The position numbers were made by a program, and so were the translations under genes. From Salinibacterium sp. UTAS2018 (GTDB lineage: Bacteria > Actinomycetota > Actinomycetes > Actinomycetales > Microbacteriaceae), in the NCBI RefSeq assembly GCF_004118935.1, contig NZ_CP035375.1, positions 1,426,001 through 1,490,000 of the forward strand: 64,000 nucleotides of DNA. The letters run 5' to 3'. The notes below the pieces were generated by a model. The model was not told the origin of the DNA and ran no database searches. It worked only from the letters and a program-made list of their open reading frames with translations. Below, piece by piece: positions 48,935 through 57,191 of this stretch (within the stretch, counting starts at the first letter, position 1; every line of letters starts with the position of its first letter).

Positions 48935-48962
48935 ACCCTATAGTGCAGACACCAAGGGTCAA
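48935..48962 (-). promoter_or_regulatory. rplM-rpsI-glmM promoter
   Basis: On the minus strand TTGACC (48957-48962) and TAGGGT (48935-48940) are separated by 16 bases, a good actinobacterial sigma-A type promoter. It lies about 105 bases before the rplM start. Confidence 0.55.
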
Positions 48963-49042
48963 CACTAGCGGAACTCCGCGCCTACGGCAAACGTCAGAGA
49001 AAGCAGGAACAGCACAGTATCTTCCCCGCGGGGTCGCCGGTC

Positions 49043-49966
49043 TTAGTCGAAGAGTTCGCGGCGCGAACGGGTCAGTTCTGCACGTGCACCCAGTTCGTTG
49101 TCTGGCGGGTACCCCACCTCGACGAGCGACAGGCCCTTCGCCGGCATGACCTTGAACTCGCTTCGCTTGGAGCGCTCGTCGCGAATGTCAGCGGGGCGGG
49201 TGGCGTCAATTTTTCCTTGCCCGACGTGCACCCCAGCCCCCACGAGCGAACGCACCATGCTGTGACAGAACGCATCGGCGCGCACCTCGGCGAGGATGAT
49301 CCCCTCATCGGTTCGGCGAAAGCTGAAATGTTCCAAAGTGCGCACCGTCGTGGCACCTTCGCGTGGTTTGCAGTACGCGGCCCAGTCGTGAAGCCCGAGC
49401 AGTTCTTTCGCAGCCACGTTCATGGCGTCGACATCAAGCGTTGCCGGGTACCAGAGAGTGTGGTTGCGCTGGCGAGGGTCCCGCGGCGACAGGTTGTCGG
49501 CGATCCGATACTCATAGCGGCGCCACAGCGGTGAGAAGCGCGCGTCGAAGCCCTCGGGTGCGATTGCCGATTGGGTCAGAAAAATATCGGACTCGAGGCC
49601 CGTAATCCCGTTTATTCTGCGAGCCAAGGATGCAGGGCCGTCGTACCGTCGACCGCCCATGTTGCCGCGGCGGGGACGATCGAGACTGCGCAGTTGTCGG
49701 TCGGTGAGGTCCAGGTGTGCCACTTGGCCAGTGGCGTGTACGCCCGCATCAGTTCGCCCAGCAACAACGAGCTGAGGGGTGACTCCGAAGCGACGAAACA
49801 CAATCGCTAGGGCAGCCTCGATGGTCCCCTGAACCGTTCGCAGCGGCGGTGGCTGAATTCCCCACCCGAAGAAGTTCGTACCGTCATAGGCAATGTCGAG
49901 CCGCAAGCGCGTGTAATGGATGGCATCCGACTCAGGCGCCGGGATAGCGGGTGCCTCTTCATTCAT
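49043..49966 (-). CDS. truA: tRNA pseudouridine synthase A
   Basis: A 307-residue protein. YDGTNFFGWGIQP is at about 29-41 and the catalytic Asp lies in AGRTDAGVHATGQVAHLDL. FLTQSAIAPEGFDARFSPLWRRYEYRI and DAFCHSMVRSLVGAGVHVG are also typical. It makes pseudouridine at positions 38-40 of tRNA. An insert with RPRRGNMGGRRYDGP and a short N-terminal extension are present. It follows rplQ, as in many actinobacteria, after a terminator. Confidence 0.96.
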   Translation of the reverse strand: MNEEAPAIPAPESDAIHYTRLRLDIAYDGTNFFGWGIQPPPLRTVQGTIEAALAIVFRRFGVTPQLVVAGRTDAGVHATGQVAHLDLTDRQLRSLDRPRRGNMGGRRYDGPASLARRINGITGLESDIFLTQSAIAPEGFDARFSPLWRRYEYRIADNLSPRDPRQRNHTLWYPATLDVDAMNVAAKELLGLHDWAAYCKPREGATTVRTLEHFSFRRTDEGIILAEVRADAFCHSMVRSLVGAGVHVGQGKIDATRPADIRDERSKRSEFKVMPAKGLSLVEVGYPPDNELGARAELTRSRRELFD

Positions 49967-49991
49967 ACTTCAACCCTATTTCAACAAGAAA

Positions 49992-50021
49992 ACCCCGGCC
50001 CGCATGAAGCGGAGCCGGGGT
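49992..50021 (-). terminator. Terminator between rplQ and truA
   Basis: An 8-bp GC-rich perfect stem (49992-49999 with 50014-50021) with a 14-base loop. On the minus strand it is followed by TTTCTTGTTG. It lies 18 bases past the rplQ stop. Confidence 0.75.
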
Positions 50022-50039
50022 CTTCTCAAGCGAAGAAAG

Positions 50040-50540
50040 TTACTTCTCTTCTGCAGTCTCTTCGGTCGCAACCTCGTCGGTGACAACTTCTTCAGCAGGA
50101 GCTTCCTCAACGGCGGGCTCTTCTGCAGCAGCCTTGGGCTCAGCCTTAGCGGCAGCCTTCGGGGCCTTCTTCTTAGGTGTAACGGGCTCAAGAACGAGCT
50201 CCATCTGAACCATCGAAGCGTTGTCTCCCTTGCGGAAACCAAGCTTCGTGATGCGAGTGTAACCACCATCGCGGTTCTCAACCTGCGGCGCGATGACCGT
50301 GAAGAGTTCGTGGATGACGGTCTTGTCGCTGATGATTCCGAGCGCGCGGCGACGGTTGTGCAAGTCACCCTTCTTCGCGAACGTGATCAGGCGCTCAGCA
50401 ACGGGACGCAGGCGCTTGGCACGCATTTCCGTTGTCTTGATGCTCTTGTGAGTGAACAGGGCTGCGGCCAGGTTGGCGAGCATGTGGCGCTCGTGCGCCG
50501 GTCCACCGCCGAGACGCGGGCCCTTAGTAGGTGTAGGCAT
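50040..50540 (-). CDS. rplQ: 50S ribosomal protein L17 with acidic C-terminal tail
   Basis: A 166-residue protein. Residues 1-122 are standard L17 ([43 protein letters not shown]). Residues from about 123 are a Lys/Ala then Glu/Ala-rich tail ([12 protein letters not shown]), not part of the family core. It lines the peptide exit tunnel region of the 50S subunit. It lies 38 bases after rpoA. Confidence 0.97.
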   Translation of the reverse strand: MPTPTKGPRLGGGPAHERHMLANLAAALFTHKSIKTTEMRAKRLRPVAERLITFAKKGDLHNRRRALGIISDKTVIHELFTVIAPQVENRDGGYTRITKLGFRKGDNASMVQMELVLEPVTPKKKAPKAAAKAEPKAAAEEPAVEEAPAEEVVTDEVATEETAEEK

Positions 50541-50578
50541 TTTCTAGTTCTCCAGTGTCAAAGGTTCGAGCCAGTGGC

Positions 50579-51574
50579 TCAAGCGTTGGTCTCGTCGTCG
50601 GCGTATCCGCCGTAGAAGTGTGCTCCGTCGAATCCGGGAACGCTGTCCTTCAGCGACAGTCCCATCTCAACCAGCTTGTCGCGCACTTCATCAACCGACT
50701 TCTGACCGAAGTTACGGATGTTCATGAGCTGGGTCTCAGAAAGAGCAACCAGTTCACTTACGGTGTTGATGCCTTCGCGCTTGAGGCAGTTGTAGCTGCG
50801 CACCGAAAGATCAAGGTCTTCGATCGGCATGCTGAGCTCGGTCGAAAGCACGGCGTCAACCGGTGCAGGACCAATCTCGATACCCTCTGCTGCTGTGTTG
50901 AGCTCGCGAGCGAGACCAAACAGTTCGGTCAGCGTGCGACCGGCCGAAGCCACTGCATCGCGAGGAGTGATTGCGGACTTGGTTTCGACATCCACAACGA
51001 GACGGTCAAAGTCAGTGCGCTCACCGGCACGAGTTGCCTCGACACGGTAGGTGACCTTGAGTACGGGCGAGTAGATCGAGTCGACCGGAATTTGGCCGGC
51101 TTCGCTGAACTCGCTGCGGTTCTGCGTTGCGGTGACGTAGCCACGGCCACGCTCGATCGTCAGCTCAAGTTCAAACTTGGCCTTGTCGTTGAGCGTTGCA
51201 ATGACGAGTTCCGGGTTGTGAATCTCTACACCGGCAGGTGCAGAAATGTCAGCCGCGGTAACTTCGCCCGCACCCTGCTTGCGCAGGTAAGCGGTGATGG
51301 GCTCGTCGTGCTCGCTGGAGACTACGAGGTTCTTGATGTTCAGGATGACCTCGGTCACGTCTTCTTTGACACCGGCGACGGTGCTGAATTCGTGAAGAAC
51401 TCCGTCGATACGGATGCTGGTTACAGCGGCTCCGGGGATCGACGAAAGAAGGGTGCGACGAAGTGAGTTTCCGAGGGTGTAACCGAAACCGGGTTCGAGC
51501 GGCTCGATAACGAACCGTGAACGGAATTCGGAGATGTTCTCCTCAGCAAGGGTGGGACGCTGTGCAATGAGCAC
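50579..51574 (-). CDS. rpoA: DNA-directed RNA polymerase subunit alpha
   Basis: A 331-residue protein starting at a GTG with AAAGGA before it. The N-terminal dimerisation domain holds [25 protein letters not shown], and the C-terminal domain holds [26 protein letters not shown]. It nucleates polymerase assembly and contacts promoter DNA and activators. rpsD is not between rpsK and rpoA, as in Streptomyces. Confidence 0.98.
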   Translation of the reverse strand: MLIAQRPTLAEENISEFRSRFVIEPLEPGFGYTLGNSLRRTLLSSIPGAAVTSIRIDGVLHEFSTVAGVKEDVTEVILNIKNLVVSSEHDEPITAYLRKQGAGEVTAADISAPAGVEIHNPELVIATLNDKAKFELELTIERGRGYVTATQNRSEFSEAGQIPVDSIYSPVLKVTYRVEATRAGERTDFDRLVVDVETKSAITPRDAVASAGRTLTELFGLARELNTAAEGIEIGPAPVDAVLSTELSMPIEDLDLSVRSYNCLKREGINTVSELVALSETQLMNIRNFGQKSVDEVRDKLVEMGLSLKDSVPGFDGAHFYGGYADDETNA

Positions 51575-51665
51575 TGGTGATTCCTTTCGGCAAAGTGTCC
51601 GCTATATGACACTTGTGGGCGACGGGTGGCTGGCCCGACGTTGTATTGAGTTGTGCGCTGGAACT

Positions 51666-51699
51666 GTGTGCGAGGGCCACCAGGGGCCCTCGCTACACG
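51666..51699. other. Hairpin in the rpsK-rpoA spacer
   Basis: The arms around 51666-51678 and 51685-51699 pair over about 12 bases with one bulge and a 6-base loop. It lies in the 166-base gap between rpsK and rpoA and has no T tract. It could be an RNA processing or protein-binding structure. Confidence 0.45.
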
Positions 51700-51740
51700 A
51701 CACCAGCACTAGCGAGTTGCCTCGTTAGTACGGCGTGAAA

Positions 51741-52139
51741 CTAAACGCGACGACGCTTGGGCGGACGGCAACCGTTGTGCGTCTGCGGTGTTACGTCGTT
51801 GATCGAACCCACTTCGAGACCAGCAGCCTGAAGCGAGCGGATCGCAGTTTCGCGACCTGAACCCGGTCCCTTGACGAAAACGTCTACCTTCTTGACACCG
51901 TGCTCCTGAGCCTGGCGCGCAGCCGACTCAGCAGACATCTGTGCGGCGTAAGGGGTCGACTTACGCGAACCCTTGAAGCCGACAACACCTGACGACGACC
52001 AGGCAAGAACTGCGCCGGTCGGGTCGGTGATGGTCACGATGGTGTTGTTGAACGTTGACTTGATGTGAGCCTGGCCCACTGCAACATTCTTCTTTTCTTT
52101 ACGACGCGGCTTACGAGCGGCCGATTTTGGTGCTGCCAT
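51741..52139 (-). CDS. rpsK: 30S ribosomal protein S11
   Basis: A 132-residue protein with [51 protein letters not shown] and the C-terminal [13 protein letters not shown]. It forms part of the 30S platform. AGGAG precedes the ATG. It follows rpsM by 51 bases. Confidence 0.98.
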   Translation of the reverse strand: MAAPKSAARKPRRKEKKNVAVGQAHIKSTFNNTIVTITDPTGAVLAWSSSGVVGFKGSRKSTPYAAQMSAESAARQAQEHGVKKVDVFVKGPGSGRETAIRSLQAAGLEVGSINDVTPQTHNGCRPPKRRRV

Positions 52140-52190
52140 TGTTTTCTCCTAAAACGTTGATGGCGACGACGCTGGGGTTGAACCCAGGGT

Positions 52191-52565
52191 CTATCGGGCC
52201 TTCTTCTTGCCGGCTACGGTGCGCTTCGGGCCCTTGCGGGTACGAGCGTTGGTCTTCGTGCGCTGTCCGTGAACGGGCAGTCCCTTGCGGTGACGGATAC
52301 CCTGGTAGCTGCCGATTTCAACCTTGCGGCGGATGTCTGCTGCAACCTCACGACGGAGGTCACCTTCTACCTGGAAGTTTCCTTCGATGTAGTCACGCAG
52401 CGCGATGAGTTGATCATCGGTGAGATCCTGTACGCGGATCTCTCCGCTGATCTGGGTGTCGGCGAGTGCTTTGAGTGCACTCGTGCGGCCAACACCGTAA
52501 ATGTAAGTCAGTGCGACCTCTACACGCTTGTCGCGTGGGATGTCGACGCCGGCTAGACGTGCCAT
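52191..52565 (-). CDS. rpsM: 30S ribosomal protein S13
   Basis: A 124-residue protein with [61 protein letters not shown]. It sits at the head of the 30S subunit and contacts the P-site tRNA. AGGAGAAG precedes the ATG. Confidence 0.98.
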   Translation of the reverse strand: MARLAGVDIPRDKRVEVALTYIYGVGRTSALKALADTQISGEIRVQDLTDDQLIALRDYIEGNFQVEGDLRREVAADIRRKVEIGSYQGIRHRKGLPVHGQRTKTNARTRKGPKRTVAGKKKAR

Positions 52566-52758
52566 AGTGGCTTCTCCTGTTGATGAGTGGAGGTCTGTAG
52601 CAGCACCTGTGCACCGGCCTCCAACCGATGGTGTCCCCCGTGCCCGCTTTCGCGGACGCAGGATCTGGTGTTGCTAGTTCTGTGTATTGAATTGTGTGCT
52701 GCGGTGTGTGGCGATCGCTCGCCCCACCCGCGCAGCCGTGCGATCTGCTCGCGGAACC

Positions 52759-52875
52759 TTAGCCCTGACGTTGCTTGTGGCGCGGGTTCGACTTGCAGAT
52801 GACCATGACGCGTCCGTTGCGGCGAATAACGCGGCAGTGGTCGCAGATGGGCTTAACGCTGGGGTTAACCTTCAT
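52759..52875 (-). CDS. rpmJ: 50S ribosomal protein L36, zinc-binding form
   Basis: A 38-residue protein starting at ATG 52875 with AAGGAAA before it. It begins [14 protein letters not shown] and ends RHKQRQG. It keeps the zinc ligands Cys11, Cys14, Cys27 and His33, so it is the C+ form. It lies between infA and rpsM. Confidence 0.97.
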   Translation of the reverse strand: MKVNPSVKPICDHCRVIRRNGRVMVICKSNPRHKQRQG

Positions 52876-52951
52876 TATTTTTCCTTGTGAATCGCTGTCT
52901 TCGTTCCACTAGCCCTGCAAAGGAAAAGTGGACGTTACTTTCCAGCGCCCT

Positions 52952-53173
52952 TTACTTGTAGCGGTAAGTGATCCGGCCGCGAGTCAGGTCATACGGGCTC
53001 AGCTCTACAACTACACGGTCCTCCGGAAGGATTCGAATGTAGTTCTGTCGCATTTTGCCGGAGATGTGCGCGAGCACAACGTGGCCGTTCGTCAACTCAA
53101 CACGAAACATCGCGTTGGGCAGAGCCTCGACTACTGCTCCTTCGATCTCAATGACACCGTCTTTTTTGGCCAT
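52952..53173 (-). CDS. infA: Translation initiation factor IF-1
   Basis: A 73-residue OB-fold protein, [27 protein letters not shown], with [19 protein letters not shown] and [13 protein letters not shown]. The ATG at 53173 is the family start; the frame is open further upstream. It assists 30S initiation. It follows the mannitol cluster rather than map. Confidence 0.98.
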   Translation of the reverse strand: MAKKDGVIEIEGAVVEALPNAMFRVELTNGHVVLAHISGKMRQNYIRILPEDRVVVELSPYDLTRGRITYRYK

Positions 53174-53317
53174 AGCCTCTTCGTCGCTATAAGTGTGGTT
53201 CGCTGGTCTGCGTAGATTGTGGTGAGTGACTTTTAACAAAGCCAAGGCGCGAAAAAAACGGCCTGAAACACCAAAGAGAGAGCCTACGCTAATCCCGGGC
53301 GTTTCGCCAAGTTGGGT

Positions 53318-54451
53318 CTAGGATTGCGCGCTTACAGTTTCGACGGCCGCGTCATAGAGAGCGTCACCCTCATGGAGTCCCATCACTGCTGTGACGAAGT
53401 CTGTGGCTGACAGCGATGACCGCAGCTCCGCCATTCGCACGCTTTCGGGATCTTCCGGCACGCTAAATTGCATGGCTGCACTCACCGCACGCAGGATCGC
53501 GTTCGGAGTCGTCCCGGATGCCGCGAGTTCGCTGCCCGGGCTGATGAAGCGTTCGTTGCGCGACAGTTTGCGCAGCGGACTGCGGCCCACCCGCTCAGGA
53601 GTGTCGGGCAAGTGCGGATTACTGAACCGGCGCGTGCAGGTCGCGACGTAGGAGGCGTGCTCCGAGGCGTCGAAACCGTGCTTCGCTATCAGCATCGCGC
53701 TGGTCTCCGCCAACACGGCGTCGACCTCAGCGGCAACCTCAGGGATTGCCATAGCCGCGGAGAGCGTTTCTGCTCCCCGAAGAAAGCCGTGATAGGCCAC
53801 AGTGGCGTGGCCGGTGTTGACGGTAAAGAGCTTGCGCTCGATATACGGCTCGAGGTTCTCGACGAAATGAACGTCAGCGATCTCCGGAACGTTGTCACCA
53901 AATGGCGCGCTCTCGATGGCCCACTCGAAGAAGTCTTCCACCGTGACATCGAGACCGGCAGCTGGATCTTGGGCCGGCACGATACGGTCAACGGCAGTAT
54001 TCGCAAAAATTGCTTTCGCGGCGAGCGTTTCAGCGTCGACAGAAACCGCTACTTCGGCGCGCAGATTGTTGGTGGCGTACAGCGCATTCTCGCAGGCAAG
54101 CACTTGCAACGGCGGCAGATCCGCCGAACGAGCCTTAATGGCCTGAGCGATCAGGGGTGCAACGAACTTGAGGATGTTGGGGCCCACTGCGGTGGTCACC
54201 ATGTCAGCGGTGGCGATCTCTTCGATCACGCCAGCTTCGTTACTCGCACTATTAAGAGCCCGGAAGTTATCAACGGTCTCGGTGCGGGGCTCGGCGCCCA
54301 CTTCGTGCACCTGGTAGCTGTCTGCGGCGGCGAGGCTATCAATGAGTTCTGCTGCGACATCCGCGAACACAATCTCGTAGCCGGCCTTGTGCAAAATCAG
54401 ACCAACGAAGCCACGGCCAATATTTCCGGCTCCGAAGTGTACGGCCTTCAT
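53318..54451 (-). CDS. mtlD: Mannitol-1-phosphate 5-dehydrogenase
   Basis: A 377-residue protein with the NAD-binding motif [13 protein letters not shown] at the N-terminus and the conserved catalytic Lys/Asn/His region around [14 protein letters not shown]. It oxidises mannitol-1-phosphate to fructose-6-phosphate. It overlaps mtlF by 4 bases and is the last gene of the mannitol operon. Confidence 0.96.
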   Translation of the reverse strand: MKAVHFGAGNIGRGFVGLILHKAGYEIVFADVAAELIDSLAAADSYQVHEVGAEPRTETVDNFRALNSASNEAGVIEEIATADMVTTAVGPNILKFVAPLIAQAIKARSADLPPLQVLACENALYATNNLRAEVAVSVDAETLAAKAIFANTAVDRIVPAQDPAAGLDVTVEDFFEWAIESAPFGDNVPEIADVHFVENLEPYIERKLFTVNTGHATVAYHGFLRGAETLSAAMAIPEVAAEVDAVLAETSAMLIAKHGFDASEHASYVATCTRRFSNPHLPDTPERVGRSPLRKLSRNERFISPGSELAASGTTPNAILRAVSAAMQFSVPEDPESVRMAELRSSLSATDFVTAVMGLHEGDALYDAAVETVSAQS

Positions 54452-54885
54452 GCGTTGTTCAATTCAGAAAGCAGAGCGAGCAGTTCATCTTCGCCCGAAG
54501 CATCGATAAGCTTCTGCACTTCATCGTTGTCACTAAAAATCGTGGCAACAGCGGCGAGAGTGTCCATGTGGCCGCCGTCTTTGCCGGCGATGCCGACAAC
54601 GAAGCGAACCTCGTTCCCATCCCAATCGATGGGATCCGCGTACCGCACGAACGAGAGCGCAGACGACAAGATTGTGTCCTTGCCCTCGTTCGTGCCGTGC
54701 GGGATGGCTAGGAAGTTACCCATGAATGTTGATGTCATCTCTTCACGGGCCTTCATGAAGCCAAGGTACTCGGGCGTTACCGCGCCAGCAGCAATCAGAA
54801 TCTCCGCCGCCTCAGCGATGGCCTCTTCTTTGGTGCGAGCGGTGCCAGCCGCTTTGATCTGGTCTAGCTCGAGTACCTTGCTCAT
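54448..54885 (-). CDS. mtlF: Mannitol-specific PTS EIIA component
   Basis: A 145-residue EIIA of the fructose/mannitol family. The phosphorylated His63 lies in [13 protein letters not shown]. It passes phosphate from HPr to the EIIB domain of MtlA. It lies 11 bases after mtlA and overlaps mtlD. Confidence 0.94.
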   Translation of the reverse strand: MSKVLELDQIKAAGTARTKEEAIAEAAEILIAAGAVTPEYLGFMKAREEMTSTFMGNFLAIPHGTNEGKDTILSSALSFVRYADPIDWDGNEVRFVVGIAGKDGGHMDTLAAVATIFSDNDEVQKLIDASGEDELLALLSELNNA

Positions 54886-54896
54886 GATTTCTCCTG

Positions 54897-56435
54897 TTAT
54901 TCGCTAACCATGTTTACGACTTCGTCGTATTTCGGACTGTTCATGAAGTTATCAACTGAAACATGAATTGCGCCGGGAACTTTCTCGGTGGCACGATCCG
55001 TCAGTTGATTCTGCGTGATGATGAGGTCTTCCGACCCATCGAGGTTGGCGATCGCCTTGTTCGTGACGTTGACACCTTCGATGCCAGCCTTCGCGAACTT
55101 GTTCCGAAGAACGGTGGCGCCCATCGCACTCGATCCCATGCCTGCGTCACACGCAAACACAACGTTCTGGATCTTCGTTGCAGTGGCAGCACCAGTGGCA
55201 GCACCAGCGGTCGCACCAGCAGCGGCACCGGTTCCGAGCAGGTCGCCTACCGAGCTGCCCTTACCCTTGTTGGCCTCGTTCTTAGCGACAGCCATTGCGA
55301 GAGCATCGTCGCCATTTGCCATAGCTTCAAGGTCGCGCTTACGGCCGGCACGGATGATGATCGAGGCGACGAGGAACGAAACAGCGGCCGAAAAGACAAC
55401 CGACAGCAGAACGCCGACGATGCTTCCGGGAGGTGTCTGTGCGATAACCGCAATGATCGATCCCGGTGATGCCGGTGCACGCAGACCCGATTGGAAGATG
55501 ACGTTCGTAAGAACACCTGTTGCTCCACCAGCGATTGCAGCTACAACGAGTAGCGGCTTAGCCAATACGTAGGGGAAGTAGATCTCGTGAATACCGCCGA
55601 CGAAGTGAATCAGGATGGCGCCGGGAGCGCTTGCGCGCAGCAGGCCAACACCGAATACCAAGAAGGCGAGCAGGATGCCGAGGCCAGGGCCAGGGTTTGC
55701 TTCGATGAGGAACAAGATCGACTGACCCTTTTCGAGCGACTCCGCAGTTCCCAGCGGGGTAAATACACCGTGGTTAATGGCGTTGTTGAGGAAGAGGATC
55801 TTGCCAGGCTCAACGAAAATGCTCGCCAGAGGAAGCAGGCTGTTCTCGACGAGGAAAGCGATGACCGCTTCGAGACCGTTGCTGATCGCGGTAACAATCG
55901 GCGCAATCAAGAAGAACGAAGCGATTGCAAGAACCATGGCTACGATTCCGGCGGAGAAGTTGTCAACGAGCATCTCGAAGCCGGGGCGAATCTTGCCGGC
56001 CCAGAGAGCATCGATCTTCTTCATGACCCACGCAGAGCTGGGACCAACGAGCATGGCGCCGAGGAACATCGGAATACCCGCACCGATGATGACACCCACG
56101 GTCGCGATCGTGGCGACAACGCCACCACGCGTTCCGTAGACCATGCGTCCTGCGGTGTTCGCAATCAGCAAGGGAAGCAAGTACGTGATCATCGGCCCAA
56201 CGAGACCCGTGTTGGTGACCTCAGGATCGAGGCTCCAACCACCGAGCTGCTGAACCCATACCGCGTCGACACCGAGCAGCGGCAGCCAACCGGTTTGGAT
56301 GAACAGTGCAGTAATAAAGCCCCAAGCGATGAATGCCGCGATGTTGGGCATCACCATTCCGCTAACGAAGGTTCCAAATTTCTGGACCCCTACGCGCGCA
56401 CCGCCACTCTTGGCGGTCGTAGACGACGTTGTCAT
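54897..56435 (-). CDS. mtlA: Mannitol-specific PTS EIICB component
   Basis: A 512-residue protein. The EIIC membrane domain covers about 15-350 (VQKFGTFVSGMVMPNIAAFIAWG). A linker follows with an Ala/Gly/Thr-rich run (GAAAGATAGAATGAATATK). The EIIB domain (about 425-512) has the phosphorylated Cys in FACDAGMGSSAMGA. It carries mannitol across the membrane and phosphorylates it. The EIIA is a separate gene here. Confidence 0.96.
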   Translation of the reverse strand: MTTSSTTAKSGGARVGVQKFGTFVSGMVMPNIAAFIAWGFITALFIQTGWLPLLGVDAVWVQQLGGWSLDPEVTNTGLVGPMITYLLPLLIANTAGRMVYGTRGGVVATIATVGVIIGAGIPMFLGAMLVGPSSAWVMKKIDALWAGKIRPGFEMLVDNFSAGIVAMVLAIASFFLIAPIVTAISNGLEAVIAFLVENSLLPLASIFVEPGKILFLNNAINHGVFTPLGTAESLEKGQSILFLIEANPGPGLGILLAFLVFGVGLLRASAPGAILIHFVGGIHEIYFPYVLAKPLLVVAAIAGGATGVLTNVIFQSGLRAPASPGSIIAVIAQTPPGSIVGVLLSVVFSAAVSFLVASIIIRAGRKRDLEAMANGDDALAMAVAKNEANKGKGSSVGDLLGTGAAAGATAGAATGAATATKIQNVVFACDAGMGSSAMGATVLRNKFAKAGIEGVNVTNKAIANLDGSEDLIITQNQLTDRATEKVPGAIHVSVDNFMNSPKYDEVVNMVSE

Positions 56436-56492
56436 TGTTTTACTCCGATATCTGTGATGTGAGGATACTGCGAGGGAAGCGACCGATCACGA

Positions 56493-56759
56493 CTAGCTCT
56501 CGTCGTGATCGGTACTGAGAATTTCAGTCAGGGTAGCGATGACAGCGTCGGCGCCATCGCCTTCAGCCGTAATGGTGACTTCGTCGCCATGCGTTACACC
56601 CAGCGAAATAACGCTCAGGATGCTGGAGGCATTCACTGACTTATCGCCTTTGGCGATAGTGACGTTGAGACCAGACGCAGCCGCCGCCTGAGTGAAGAGC
56701 GAAGCGGGGCGAGCGTGAAGCCCGTGCGCTGAGGCCACCCGAATAGTTTGTTCAGCCAT
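56493..56759 (-). CDS. ptsH: PTS phosphocarrier protein HPr
   Basis: An 88-residue HPr. His15 lies in SAHGLHARPAS and Ser46 in NASSILSVISLGV, so both phosphorylation sites are present. It passes phosphate from EI to EIIA. It overlaps the upstream EIIB-like gene by 8 bases. No EI gene (ptsI) is in the window. Confidence 0.95.
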   Translation of the reverse strand: MAEQTIRVASAHGLHARPASLFTQAAAASGLNVTIAKGDKSVNASSILSVISLGVTHGDEVTITAEGDGADAVIATLTEILSTDHDES

Positions 56760-57084
56760 TGTTGCTGCTTTCTGTCGTTACCTGAGGGAGGGCGTTGAGA
56801 AGGTCGAGGGCGAGGTCCGCTCCAGCGGCATTGAAATTGATCGCCGGGAGCTGTACAGCTTTAGCGCCGATCGCCGCAGCTGCAGTTTCGGCCTGATCGA
56901 AGAAGTCGGAGACGTGGGAGCTGACCAGCACAACGTCCACCGAGGTGAGAGGCATACTCAATGCGGCGACGCTTGCCGGGGTGAAGGTGTGGGCGAGCCC
57001 ACGAATAGTTGCCTGACGGCGCAGCGCATGAGCCAAAAAGGTGCTCGAGGCACCTGCACCGCAGAGAACCAGCACTGTAGACAC
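56752..57084 (-). CDS. EIIB-like protein of the lactose/cellobiose PTS type
   Basis: A 110-residue protein starting at GTG 57084 with GAGGAGG seven bases before it. The N-terminus STVLVLCGAGASSTFLAHAL has the phosphocysteine loop of EIIB (Cys8), followed by the alternating strand-helix pattern of the fold. It is the first gene of the mannitol operon and overlaps ptsH. No matching EIIC or EIIA is nearby and MtlA already has its own EIIB domain. It may feed phosphate to the regulator MtlR or serve an EIIC elsewhere; that is inference. Confidence 0.75.
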   Translation of the reverse strand: MSTVLVLCGAGASSTFLAHALRRQATIRGLAHTFTPASVAALSMPLTSVDVVLVSSHVSDFFDQAETAAAAIGAKAVQLPAINFNAAGADLALDLLNALPQVTTESSNNG

Positions 57085-57101
57085 CTGATCGCCTCCTCGC
57101 G

Positions 57102-57130
57102 AAAATAAAACGAACTTCTTTGAATGTCTA
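57102..57130 (-). promoter_or_regulatory. Mannitol operon promoter
   Basis: On the minus strand TAGACA (57125-57130) and TATTTT (57102-57107) are separated by exactly 17 bases. The leader before the GTG at 57084 would be only about 10 bases. Confidence 0.6.
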
Positions 57131-57168
57131 TCGTCGCTGTGATGCACCTGCGAATTCCACTAAAGAAG
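57115..57168. repeat. Inverted repeat in the mtlR / mannitol operon spacer
   Basis: CTTCTTT (57115-57121) and AAAGAAG (57162-57168) are inverted copies 40 bases apart, about five helical turns from centre to centre. The first lies inside the -35/-10 spacer of the mannitol promoter. It could be a regulator site for MtlR. Confidence 0.35.
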
Positions 57169-57191
57169 ATTCCGCCCCCGCGGAAAGGTTC

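Noticed and set aside
51575..51740. Absence of rpsD between rpsK and rpoA as an oddity
   Set aside because: The same order without rpsD is known in Streptomyces, so it is not unusual for actinobacteria.
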